This document shows, in pieces, positions 34,796 through 42,263 of a DNA stretch of 64,000 bases (position 1 is the first letter of the stretch; every line of letters starts with the position of its first letter). The translations under genes and the position numbers were made by a program. The notes beneath the pieces were generated by a model that was not told the origin of the DNA, did no database searches, and saw only the letters and a program-made list of their open reading frames with translations. This DNA comes from Opitutia bacterium. Its GTDB lineage: Bacteria > Verrucomicrobiota > Verrucomicrobiia > Opitutales > Opitutaceae. Location of the stretch: NCBI GenBank assembly GCA_947453695.1, contig CANGHW010000001.1:62001-126000 (forward strand), written 5' to 3'.

Positions 34796-34829
34796 GTTGA
34801 GGGTTGAGGGCTGAGAGTTGAGAGAGCGG
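34796..34829. repeat. GTTGAGR heptamer array
   Basis: Four tandem 7-bp words: GTTGAGG, GTTGAGG, GCTGAGA, GTTGAGA, then GAGCGG. It lies in the 206-bp gap between the autotransporter-repeat gene and the histidine kinase. The same word family occurs at 36328. Confidence 0.6.
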
Positions 34830-34896
34830 AAAGGTGGGTGGGGCGGTGGAATCGGGGCTTTCCGGGGGCGGGGGATTTTGCTGTGTTGGGCGGCGC

Positions 34897-36339
34897 GTGA
34901 CCCCACTCGACGATCTCCTCAAGCAAGCACGGTGGCTGCGTTTCGCGGATCAGGGGATGGAGCAACAGTTTCACGAGGAGCGGCAGCGCGACGGACTGAT
35001 GCGGGTGCGCATCATGCTCGCTCTTGCGATCATGTTTGTGGCGGTCGTCGGCTTGCGGCAGGCTCTGGCGTTTCCTCCCGGCCTCCGGTGGCAACTGGCG
35101 GACGACTTGCACTACCGCTTTTTCGTCGCGGCCCCCGGATGGTTGCTGGCGCTAGCCTCGACGATGTTGCCCGGGCACAGCCGGCGCGCGGAGTGGGTGT
35201 ATGCCGGGGTGACCGTGGTGGTGATCTGGGGGCTGTTTGTGATGAATTGGCTCTGGGTGATGCACGCACCGCCCGGAGCGAAGCCGGTCGTGAGTGCGAT
35301 CACGTTGGATTTCATCGAAGTGCTCGTGCTTTCGACCTTCACGTTGCCGCTGCGGCTGCGCTGGCAGGCCGTGCTTTCGCTGGGCAGCGCGGCGGGTGTG
35401 TTGGGGCTGCTGACAGTCGCCATGCCGCCCAGCCTTGCGCGGGAGTATTGGTCGATCGTGACGAACCTCAGCTTCGCGGCGGTGGCGACGCTCGTGCTCG
35501 CAGCGTGGCGCGAGCGTGGGGAGCGCACGATCTTTGTGCAGCGAGAATACGGGCGGGCGCTCAATGCGGAGCTCGAAAAGACCAACGGAGAACTGGCGCG
35601 GCTGAACGCGGAAAAGAATGAATTTATGGCAGTGGCGGCGCACGATCTGCGCGCGCCGCTCGGGGTGGTGCGCGGGCTGTTGGAGTTGGTGCGCGATGGG
35701 AAAGTCGCGACCGAGGAAAAGCGGGCCGAGGCGGTGCGGCAGGCGCTCGGGGAAGCGCAGCGGATGCACACGCTGGTCAACGATTACCTCGGGGCGCACG
35801 CGCTGGAGAGCGGCACGGTGCCGGTGCGGCGGGAGCGGCTGGACCTGGGCGCGGCGGCGCAGGCGACGGCGGTGCGACACGCGGGGGCAGCCGTGAAGAA
35901 AGGGCAACGCCTAGAGGTGGATGCGCCGGCAGGCAAAGTGTGGGTGACGGCGGACGCGGGCATGCTGGCGCAGGTGGCGGACAACTTCGTGACGAATGCG
36001 CTGAAGTTTTCGGCGAGCGGCGCGACGGTGAAGATCGAGTTGCTCGTGGCGGCCGCGGAGGGTGGCGGTGGCGTGGCGCGATTGACAGTAACGGACGAAG
36101 GGCCGGGGATCGCGGTGGAGGAGCAGGGGCGGTTGTTTACCAAATTTGGCAAAGGCAGTGCGCGGGCGACGGCGGGGGAGGCGAGCACGGGACTCGGGCT
36201 GGCGGTGACAAAGCGGCTGGCGGAGGCGATGGGCGGAGCGGTCGGCTGCGATTCGCCGGCGAACGAGCGCGGGACGGGCGCGACGTTTTGGTTGGAAGTG
36301 GCGTTGGCGCGGCCAGAAAAGCCGAGTGTTGAGAGCTGA
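34897..36339 (+). CDS. Membrane sensor histidine kinase
   Basis: 480 residues from GTG 34897 (MTPLDDLLKQARWLRF). About six transmembrane helices (37-205) without a large periplasmic domain, then a coiled-coil (ALNAELEKTNGELARLNAEKNEF), the phosphoacceptor H249 in AVAAHDLRAPLG, and an ATPase domain with N box DNFVTNALKFS, DEGPGI and GLGLAVTKRLAEAMGG. It senses an unknown signal at the membrane. The response regulator gene at 36452 is the likely partner. The last codons and the stop lie inside a GTTGAGA heptamer array. Start choice is moderately uncertain. Confidence 0.85.
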   Translation: MTPLDDLLKQARWLRFADQGMEQQFHEERQRDGLMRVRIMLALAIMFVAVVGLRQALAFPPGLRWQLADDLHYRFFVAAPGWLLALASTMLPGHSRRAEWVYAGVTVVVIWGLFVMNWLWVMHAPPGAKPVVSAITLDFIEVLVLSTFTLPLRLRWQAVLSLGSAAGVLGLLTVAMPPSLAREYWSIVTNLSFAAVATLVLAAWRERGERTIFVQREYGRALNAELEKTNGELARLNAEKNEFMAVAAHDLRAPLGVVRGLLELVRDGKVATEEKRAEAVRQALGEAQRMHTLVNDYLGAHALESGTVPVRRERLDLGAAAQATAVRHAGAAVKKGQRLEVDAPAGKVWVTADAGMLAQVADNFVTNALKFSASGATVKIELLVAAAEGGGGVARLTVTDEGPGIAVEEQGRLFTKFGKGSARATAGEASTGLGLAVTKRLAEAMGGAVGCDSPANERGTGATFWLEVALARPEKPSVES

Positions 36340-36348
36340 GAGTTGAGA
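36328..36348. repeat. GTTGAGA heptamer array overlapping a stop codon
   Basis: GTTGAGA, GCTGAGA, GTTGAGA. The TGA of the second word is the stop codon of the histidine kinase gene (36337-36339). Confidence 0.6.
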
Positions 36349-36382
36349 GAAGGACGCGGAGGGGCGGGGCGGATTTTTTTTG

Positions 36383-36408
36383 TTCACGAATGAACACGGA
36401 TGGACACC
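36383..36408. repeat. ACACGGATGA-type intergenic repeat words
   Basis: TTCACGAATGAACACGGATG then GACACC, after a run of eight T. Strings of this type recur between genes in planctomycete and verrucomicrobial genomes (my recollection); a related string is at about 24249. Confidence 0.4.
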
Positions 36409-36451
36409 GCCGTGGAGTGCTGAACAGTGGGGTGCTGGAACGACGAATCCC

Positions 36452-37114
36452 ATGGCCACTGTTTCCAAAATCCCGGTCGCGCTGATTGATGACGATGCGC
36501 CGTATCGCGCCTACGTCACGGCTTTGCTCGACGCGAGTGGGCGCTATGCGCTGGTAGCTCAGGCGGGGAGTATCGAGGAGGCCGGGAAGTGGCCGGCGAA
36601 GGTGCAGCCGGCGTTGTTGCTCCTCGATGTGGCGATGCCGGGGATGCAGGGGCCGGCGGCGGTGGGACAGTTGCTCGCGGCGCGGCCGGGGATGAAGATT
36701 GTGATGCTCACGGGACGTGATGCGGACGGGCCGTTGCTGGAGTCGATTCGTGCGGGAGCGGTGGGGTATTTGCTGAAAGGCGCGGGCTCCGATGCAATCA
36801 TCGAAGGCCTCGATGATGCGGTGGCCGGCGGAGCGCCGATGTCGCCGACGATTGCGCAGCGGGTGCTGGGACTATTGCGCGAGCCGGCGGCCCAGGCGGT
36901 GGGCGGCGGGGCGAAGGAGCTCGCACAACTGACGGAACGGGAGCGCGACGTGCTGGCGCTGGTGGCGGAGGGCTGCGCGGACAAGGAGATTTGCGAGAAG
37001 CTGGGGATCACGCGCTCGACCGTGAAGAATCATCTCACGGCGATCTACGACAAGTGGCGCGTGCGCTCGCGGACGCAGGCGGCGGTGAGATTCGTGAAGG
37101 TGACGGGTATGTAA
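36452..37114 (+). CDS. NarL/FixJ-type response regulator
   Basis: 220 residues from ATG 36452. Receiver domain with acidic cluster IDDDAP at 12-17, phosphoacceptor D59 in LLLLDVAMPGMQG, T in VMLTGRD and K in YLLKGAG. The C-terminal LuxR-type helix-turn-helix is LTERERDVLALVAEGCADKEICEKLGITRSTVKNHL. It binds DNA when phosphorylated; the histidine kinase 112 bp upstream is its probable partner. Targets unknown. Confidence 0.88.
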   Translation: MATVSKIPVALIDDDAPYRAYVTALLDASGRYALVAQAGSIEEAGKWPAKVQPALLLLDVAMPGMQGPAAVGQLLAARPGMKIVMLTGRDADGPLLESIRAGAVGYLLKGAGSDAIIEGLDDAVAGGAPMSPTIAQRVLGLLREPAAQAVGGGAKELAQLTERERDVLALVAEGCADKEICEKLGITRSTVKNHLTAIYDKWRVRSRTQAAVRFVKVTGM

Positions 37115-37182
37115 CGCGAGGAACCACGGAAGTCAGAGGGGCGGGCTGGACATTGGGGCGTTTCGGCGGAGTGTCGGGGACG

Positions 37183-37986
37183 ATGCCTGAAACCACTCCG
37201 CCCAACTTAGCCGATGAGGGAATGGAAGTCGCGACCCACTTCGTGCGCGCGCGCAACGCCATGCTGGCGAACGGGGACTTTGGCGCGCTGTTTGTGGACT
37301 ACTACCTGCACCTCGGTGCGAATGAAGTGAGGCCGGCGCCGGAGCACGACGCGCTGTTCAAACGGGCGCTCGTGGCGTTTGTGCTGCACTGCGCTTCGCG
37401 TCCGCGCAATGAACTGACGGCGTGGACCATCAATTTTCAGGAGCCGCGAGTGAATCTGTTTCTCACGGGTGACAACGAACTGGGCACGGTGACCGGGCGG
37501 GTGTTCAGCGAAAATGTGAAGGAGCTGCCGGAGAATATTTTCTACGCGGATGTCGTGCGCGGGCGCGGTGAAAAGCGGCGGAGCGCGGTGACCTTTACCG
37601 GGGCAGACCCGATCGCGGCGGTGGAAAAATTCTACGCACAGAGCGAACAGCGGCTGGCGCGCTATTTCCAGACCGGCGAGGAAACGTGGGCGATGGTGAC
37701 CGAGCACCCCGACTGCGATCTGCCCTGGCTGACCGCACTCACGACCGAAGGGGCGAAGACGCTGGCGCAGACCGAAGAGCTCGGCTTCTTGGAGAAGCGG
37801 GTATGTCGGTGGCACTGCGGATGCAATCAGGCGAAGTTGATGGAGGTGCTGGCGCCAACCATGCGCAACAATCCGGCGGATCTGTTTGAGGATGACGAGA
37901 AAATCGAGATCCGGTGTCCGCGTTGCGCGGCCCGACACGTGATCACGCGTGAGGCGATGGAGGCGTTTGTGGCCGGGAAGCCATGA
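37183..37986 (+). CDS. hslO: Hsp33-like redox-regulated chaperone
   Basis: 267 residues from ATG 37183. The C-terminal zinc site matches Hsp33: HCGC (C212, C214), 30 residues, then CPRC (C245, C248) with IEIRCPRCAARHVI after LMEVLAPTM. In Hsp33 these cysteines bind zinc when reduced and form disulfides under oxidative stress, activating a holdase. The N-terminal domain (HFVRARNAMLANGDFGALF, LTGDNELGTVTGRVF) is divergent from the E. coli protein and about usual in length. The gene symbol rests on family resemblance. Confidence 0.72.
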   Translation: MPETTPPNLADEGMEVATHFVRARNAMLANGDFGALFVDYYLHLGANEVRPAPEHDALFKRALVAFVLHCASRPRNELTAWTINFQEPRVNLFLTGDNELGTVTGRVFSENVKELPENIFYADVVRGRGEKRRSAVTFTGADPIAAVEKFYAQSEQRLARYFQTGEETWAMVTEHPDCDLPWLTALTTEGAKTLAQTEELGFLEKRVCRWHCGCNQAKLMEVLAPTMRNNPADLFEDDEKIEIRCPRCAARHVITREAMEAFVAGKP

Positions 37987-38026
37987 GGCACACGGCGATG
38001 GGACGGGAAGAAGACCACGGTGCGCG

Positions 38027-38638
38027 ATGAGTGACGTGTGGAAAAACATCTGGGGCGGACTCGTCGGCTCCTCGTGGCTCGATCAGGTGAATCTCGTGCT
38101 GGGGATCGCCGGAGTGGTGCTGATGATCCGGCGCACCTTGTGGGCGTTTCCCGTGGGATTGGCCTCGGTGGCGGTGCAAGGCGTGCTGTTCTACCAGACG
38201 AAGCTCTATGCGGAGGCGACGCAGCAGGTGTTTTTCGCGGCGGCGCTGGCGTGGGGCTGGTGGCACTGGGTGCGTGACCGCGGGGCGGCGCCGGAGTTGC
38301 CGGTGACGGTGTTGTCGATGCGCGCACGGGTGACGACGGCGCTGGCTGGCTTGGTCGCGGTGGCGCTGTGGGCGGTGGCGCTGCGGCGCTGGACGGATGC
38401 GGTGCTGCCGTGGCGCGATGCGTTTTGCGCAGTCTTCGGCATCGTGGCGCAGGTGCTGCAGGCGCGGAAGTCGATTGAGAACTGGCCGCTGTGGGTGGTG
38501 GTGAACACCGTGGCGATCGCGGGCTATCTGACGGTGGACCTGGCGTTCACGGCGTTTCTCTACGCGATTTACTTAGTGCTCGCGGTGCTGGGCTGGCGCG
38601 AGTGGGCGCGGGCGATGAAAGGAGGCGCGCGTGTCTAG
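38027..38638 (+). CDS. pnuC: PnuC-family nicotinamide riboside transporter
   Basis: 203 residues, about seven transmembrane helices. ATG 38027 gives MSDVWKNIWGGLVG. Family features: QVNLVLGIAGVVLMIRRTLWAFPVGL, WGWWHWVR, and ENWPLWVVVNTVAIAGYL with the substrate-site WxxW/N region. It imports nicotinamide riboside by facilitated diffusion with trapping by phosphorylation. The next gene overlaps by 8 bp and encodes a P-loop protein that fits the riboside kinase, completing a salvage route to NAD. Confidence 0.85.
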   Translation: MSDVWKNIWGGLVGSSWLDQVNLVLGIAGVVLMIRRTLWAFPVGLASVAVQGVLFYQTKLYAEATQQVFFAAALAWGWWHWVRDRGAAPELPVTVLSMRARVTTALAGLVAVALWAVALRRWTDAVLPWRDAFCAVFGIVAQVLQARKSIENWPLWVVVNTVAIAGYLTVDLAFTAFLYAIYLVLAVLGWREWARAMKGGARV

Positions 38639-39182
38639 TCACGTGAAGCGCGTGGTAGTCTTCGGCACGGAGTCGACGGGCAAGACGTCGCTGACGGCGC
38701 GGCTCGCGCAGCGGTTTGACGAGCCATGGGCGGAGGAATTTGTGCGGGAGTTCTGGGAGCTGAAGGAAGGCGAGATCAAGGCCGGGGACCTCGGCACGGT
38801 CGCGCTCGGGCAGATGGCCAATGAGGACAATGCGATGGCGAAGGCGCGACGCGTGATGTTTTGCGACACGGACCTGCTGACGTGCACGCTGTGGGACGAT
38901 CTGCTGTTTCCCGGGGCGTGCCCGCCGTGGGTGCGGGACGAGGCGGAAGAGCGGGCGCGTGGTGTGGCGCTGTGGCTGTTGTGCGATACGGATGTGCCGT
39001 TCGAGCCGGATCCGCAGCGGAGTTTTCCGGATGCGGAAGGACGCGAGCGCGCGCGGGCGATTTGGCGCGAGGCGCTGACGCGGCGCGGGCTGCCCTTCGT
39101 GGAGATTCACGGCGATTGGGCGGAGCGTGAGCAGCGGGCAATCGCGGCCGTGGAAAAACTCCTCGATTCACCGCGGGCGTAA
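38631..39182 (+). CDS. NadR-type ribosylnicotinamide kinase-like P-loop protein
   Basis: 183 residues from GTG 38631, preceded by a strong AAAGGAGG. The Walker A motif is GTESTGKT at 12-19, followed by RLAQRFDEPWAEEFVREFW, which matches the kinase domain of NadR. It also has FCDTDLLTCTLW and LLCDTDVPFEPDPQRSF. It should phosphorylate nicotinamide riboside to NMN. The NadR adenylyltransferase and DNA-binding domains are absent, so it is a stand-alone kinase. The 8-bp overlap with pnuC implies coupled translation. Confidence 0.8.
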   Translation: MSSHVKRVVVFGTESTGKTSLTARLAQRFDEPWAEEFVREFWELKEGEIKAGDLGTVALGQMANEDNAMAKARRVMFCDTDLLTCTLWDDLLFPGACPPWVRDEAEERARGVALWLLCDTDVPFEPDPQRSFPDAEGRERARAIWREALTRRGLPFVEIHGDWAEREQRAIAAVEKLLDSPRA

Positions 39183-39236
39183 CGATTGCCTCGCTGCCTC
39201 GTCTTAGCGAATCCCGGTTGGTCACTCTTTCCCCTG

Positions 39237-40103
39237 ATGAAAACTCCCCTGCGTTTCCTCTTCGCCGCGCTCGCGGCTCTGGCAATTACCCTGACTTCGG
39301 CCCGTGCGGCTGACGCCGGCGGTCCACAACTCGGCATCCAGACATGGACCTGCCGCAACATGACCTTCGAGGAGGTCGTGGCCTTCGCGACGAAGTATCA
39401 GATCAAGAATGTGCAGATGATCTCCAAGCACATCGACCCGAAGGGCACGAAGGAAGAGACGCTCCGAAAGAAGGCGGTGTTGGATCAGGCCGGACTGGTA
39501 TGCTATACGTTTGGCGTAAACGGCACCTCGACGAACAAAGAAGACAACCGAAAGCTGTTCGAGTTCGCGAAGCTGATGGGGATCAAACTCATCATCGTGG
39601 AGCCGAAAAATATGGCCGAGTGGGACAACCTCGAGGAGCTGGTGAAGGAATACGACATCAAGCTCGCGATCCACAATCACGGCACGGGCACGGTCTACGG
39701 CGACCCGGCGACGGTGCAGAAGATCCTCGCGGCGCGCGATCCGCGCATCGGCGTGTGTCTCGACGTGGGCTGGATCACGGCGGCGGGTTTCGATGCCGCG
39801 AAGATTTTTCGCGAGTATAATGGCCGCGTGTTCGACATGCACCTGAAGGACAAGCGCGTGGAGCCGGCGGCGCCGGGCGCGATGGTGGACGACAAGAAGG
39901 GTGGCAAGAAGCCGGCGGGGCCCACGGTGCTCGACGTCGAGATCGGCACGGGCCAGGCGAACTACAAAGAGCTCTTTGCCGAAATCAAAAAGGCGAAATG
40001 GTCCGGCGTGATGGCGATCGAGACGGACAATGCCGGATTTGCCCAAGACCCGAACAAGCTGGTCGCGGGTGCGGCAGCCTTTTTCAAGGCGAACGCCAAG
40101 TAA
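39237..40103 (+). CDS. Exported sugar phosphate isomerase/epimerase-like TIM-barrel protein
   Basis: 288 residues with a signal peptide from ATG 39237 (MKTPLRFLFAALAALAITLTSARAAD). The AP-endonuclease-2/xylose-isomerase-like barrel shows LGIQTWTCRNMTFEEVVAFA, KLAIHNHGTG, VCLDVGWITAAGFD, MHLKDK and AIETDN; the acidic and histidine residues at strand ends could hold a divalent metal. Exported members are common in Verrucomicrobia and Planctomycetes, often with unknown substrates (3-keto-sugar chemistry is one proposal). Followed by a terminator. Confidence 0.82.
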   Translation: MKTPLRFLFAALAALAITLTSARAADAGGPQLGIQTWTCRNMTFEEVVAFATKYQIKNVQMISKHIDPKGTKEETLRKKAVLDQAGLVCYTFGVNGTSTNKEDNRKLFEFAKLMGIKLIIVEPKNMAEWDNLEELVKEYDIKLAIHNHGTGTVYGDPATVQKILAARDPRIGVCLDVGWITAAGFDAAKIFREYNGRVFDMHLKDKRVEPAAPGAMVDDKKGGKKPAGPTVLDVEIGTGQANYKELFAEIKKAKWSGVMAIETDNAGFAQDPNKLVAGAAAFFKANAK

Positions 40104-40135
40104 GCCGCGCCAAACCTATCTATTTTCCAAGTCCG

Positions 40136-40167
40136 GGCGGAGCGGCGTGTGGCTGCTCCGCCTTTTT
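40136..40167 (+). terminator. Rho-independent terminator
   Basis: GGCGGAGC (40136-40143) pairs with GCTCCGCC (40155-40162), followed by TTTTT. It lies 33 bp after the isomerase-like gene. Confidence 0.75.
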
Positions 40168-40292
40168 GTGCCATGGTGTGGCGCAGGCGATTGGGATTAC
40201 GGGCGTTTTTTCCAGTGATCGGATTGCGACTTGCGGGAGGGGAGGTCGTTTTTACGGTGGGGTCGTCTCCCTAACCCCCCTTCCTCCCCCTT

Positions 40293-41360
40293 ATGAAGAT
40301 GAAAAATCTGTCTGTGGCGTTGCTTTGCTCCCTCACCATCGTCGGCAGCCTGCCGGCGCAGGCTCCGAAAAAAGGCGAACGTCCGCCCGGCGATGTGGCC
40401 GGCGATGCGTTTGGCAAACTGTATGGCGACAAGGAGGCGAAGATCTCGCAGGAGCGGTTTCAGCAGATCGTCGCGGCCGGCATTGATTTTCTGACGAAGT
40501 ATCCGACGCACTGGCGCGCGAACAATGTGATCCGCGACACGGCGAATTTCGGCAACACGATCACCGACAAAAAGCTGGCGGCGTATAAGGCGGCCTATGT
40601 GACGCAGCTCAACTACGAGTTGGTGAATGCGCGCTATAAAGAAGGCCTGAGCAACGATGCCAAGGCGGCGTTGGCGGCACTCGACGCGGCGGCGGCGGAT
40701 TTCGAAATGTGGAATGCACCCTCGAACGAAGCGCTGTCCAAGGTGCGGGAGAAGATCGATGCGCTCGCGGCGATGCCGGGCGGCGGACGTTTTGTCGTGG
40801 ATCGCGAGCTGGCGTTTGTGGAAATCCTCAACCGGGCCAAGAGCCCCGCGGCAGGTGAAGCGCATTTGAAGAAGCTGACGGCGAGCACCGACAAGGGGCT
40901 GGCCGGTCGGGCGAATACCGAGCTGAGCTTAATCGAGGCCCGGCGGACGCCGTCGGAAATCAAAATCACGGCGCTCGACGGCAAAGAGGTCGATCTCGCG
41001 GCGCTGCGCGGCAAGGTCGTGGTGTTCGCGGTGTGGAGCGGCACTGGTGAAGGCACGGTGAACTTCATCGATGCGGTGAAGCAGGCGCACTCCTTCAACA
41101 AAAAGACGGTCGAGGTCGTGGGCGTGTCGTTCGACAAAGAGGCGGACCGGGAGAAGGTCGCGAAGTTTATCAAGGACCAGAAGATCACCTGGCCGGTGCA
41201 ATTCGACGGCAAGGAGGCCAAGAACGAGTGGGCGCCCAAGCTGAATGTCACGAAAGGCAACGCGCTGGTGGTCTTCGACAAGAAGGGACTGCTGGTCTCA
41301 AATAATTTGCCGACGAATCAGCTCGAGACGGCGATGCAGAAGCTCACCGCAGCGAAGTAG
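40293..41360 (+). CDS. Exported TlpA/AhpC-like thioredoxin-fold protein lacking active cysteines
   Basis: 355 residues, signal peptide MKMKNLSVALLCSLTIVGSLPAQA. The N-terminal 200 residues are helical (KYPTHWRANNVIRDTANFGN). The C-terminal part is a thioredoxin fold: ITALDGKEVDLAALRGKVVVFAVWSGTGEG, then VEVVGVSFDKEADREKVAKFI and VTKGNALVVFDKKGLLV. At the active-site position, where WCxxC is expected, it reads WSGTGEG, so it has no redox cysteines. Probably a non-catalytic binding or structural protein of the periplasm. Compare the gene at 58020. Confidence 0.78.
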   Translation: MKMKNLSVALLCSLTIVGSLPAQAPKKGERPPGDVAGDAFGKLYGDKEAKISQERFQQIVAAGIDFLTKYPTHWRANNVIRDTANFGNTITDKKLAAYKAAYVTQLNYELVNARYKEGLSNDAKAALAALDAAAADFEMWNAPSNEALSKVREKIDALAAMPGGGRFVVDRELAFVEILNRAKSPAAGEAHLKKLTASTDKGLAGRANTELSLIEARRTPSEIKITALDGKEVDLAALRGKVVVFAVWSGTGEGTVNFIDAVKQAHSFNKKTVEVVGVSFDKEADREKVAKFIKDQKITWPVQFDGKEAKNEWAPKLNVTKGNALVVFDKKGLLVSNNLPTNQLETAMQKLTAAK

Positions 41361-41373
41361 GCCGCGACGGACG

Positions 41374-41410
41374 ACCCGGCCGGTGGCGCAAGATCGCCAC
41401 GGTCGGGTTT
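41374..41410 (+). terminator. Terminator-like hairpin
   Basis: ACCCGGCCGGTGGCG and CGCCACGGTCGGGT with loop CAAGAT and one bulge, then TTT. It lies shortly after the TlpA-like gene; the T-run is short. Confidence 0.45.
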
Positions 41411-41423
41411 GACGTGGGGAGGG

Positions 41424-41448
41424 GGCGGCGGTCATAGACCGCCGCTAC
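41424..41448. repeat. GTAG-tagged palindrome
   Basis: GCGGCGGTC, loop ATA, GACCGCCGC (9-bp perfect stem), then TAC. The minus strand reads GTAG then palindrome. It ends 2 bp before the tcdA start codon and could influence translation of that gene. Confidence 0.65.
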
Positions 41449-41450
41449 AG

Positions 41451-42242
41451 ATGAGCGACGACTATCAGGATCGGTTTGGGGGGCTCGGCCGGTTGGTTGG
41501 CCGGGAGGGCTTGGCGCGACTGCAGGCGGCGCATGTGTGCGTCGTGGGAGTGGGCGGCGTGGGCTCGTGGACGGTCGAAGGTCTGGCGCGCAGCGGCGTG
41601 GGCGCGCTCACGTTGGTGGATCTCGATGAAGTGTGCGTGACGAATGTGAACCGGCAGCTTCCGGCGCTCGAAGGCACGGTGGGGCGCAGCAAGGTGGGCG
41701 TGCTGGCGGAGCGCGTGCGGTTGATCAACCCGGCGTGTCGCGTGGAGGCGGTGACGGAGTTTTTCACGGCGGCGACGGCCGAGCGGTTGCTGGCGCCGAA
41801 GTTTGATTTCGTGGTCGATGCGATCGACACGATGTCGAACAAAGCGCTCCTCATTGCCGAAAGCGTGAAGCGGGGTTTCCCGTGCGTGACGGTAGGAGGC
41901 GCAGGGGGAAAGCGGGATGCGACACAGGTGCGGGCCGGGGATTTGGGGGAGGCGTTTAGCGACGAGTTGCTCCGGCAGGTGCGGAAGAAGCTGCGGCGAG
42001 ACCATGGCTTCGCGCACGGCGAGCAGAAGGGGAAGATGCACTGGGGTGTGCGCTGTGTGTGGTCGAGCGAGCTACAGGTGTTTCCGTGGGCGGATGGGAC
42101 CTGCAGCGCTGAACCGGAGCCCGGGAGCAATCTGCGGATGGACTGCGCGAGTGGCTTGGGCGCTGGCGTGTGGGTGACGGGGACTTTCGGGCTCGTCGTG
42201 GCCGGCGAGGTCGTGCGAGCGATCGCGGCTGCCGCGAAGTGA
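41451..42242 (+). CDS. tcdA: tRNA threonylcarbamoyladenosine dehydratase
   Basis: 263 residues from ATG 41451 (MSDDYQDRFGGLGRLVGREG); a TTG at 41409 would add 14 residues from the palindrome and is unlikely. ThiF/E1-like fold: HVCVVGVGGVGSWTVEGLARSG nucleotide loop, DLDEVCVTNVNRQLPA, and VDAIDTMSNKALLI. The C-terminal CASGLGAGVWVTGTFG is typical of TcdA (CsdL). It cyclises t6A37 to ct6A in ANN-decoding tRNAs using ATP. Confidence 0.9.
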   Translation: MSDDYQDRFGGLGRLVGREGLARLQAAHVCVVGVGGVGSWTVEGLARSGVGALTLVDLDEVCVTNVNRQLPALEGTVGRSKVGVLAERVRLINPACRVEAVTEFFTAATAERLLAPKFDFVVDAIDTMSNKALLIAESVKRGFPCVTVGGAGGKRDATQVRAGDLGEAFSDELLRQVRKKLRRDHGFAHGEQKGKMHWGVRCVWSSELQVFPWADGTCSAEPEPGSNLRMDCASGLGAGVWVTGTFGLVVAGEVVRAIAAAAK

Positions 42243-42263
42243 GAACCTGCCGCGGGTGCGGCG

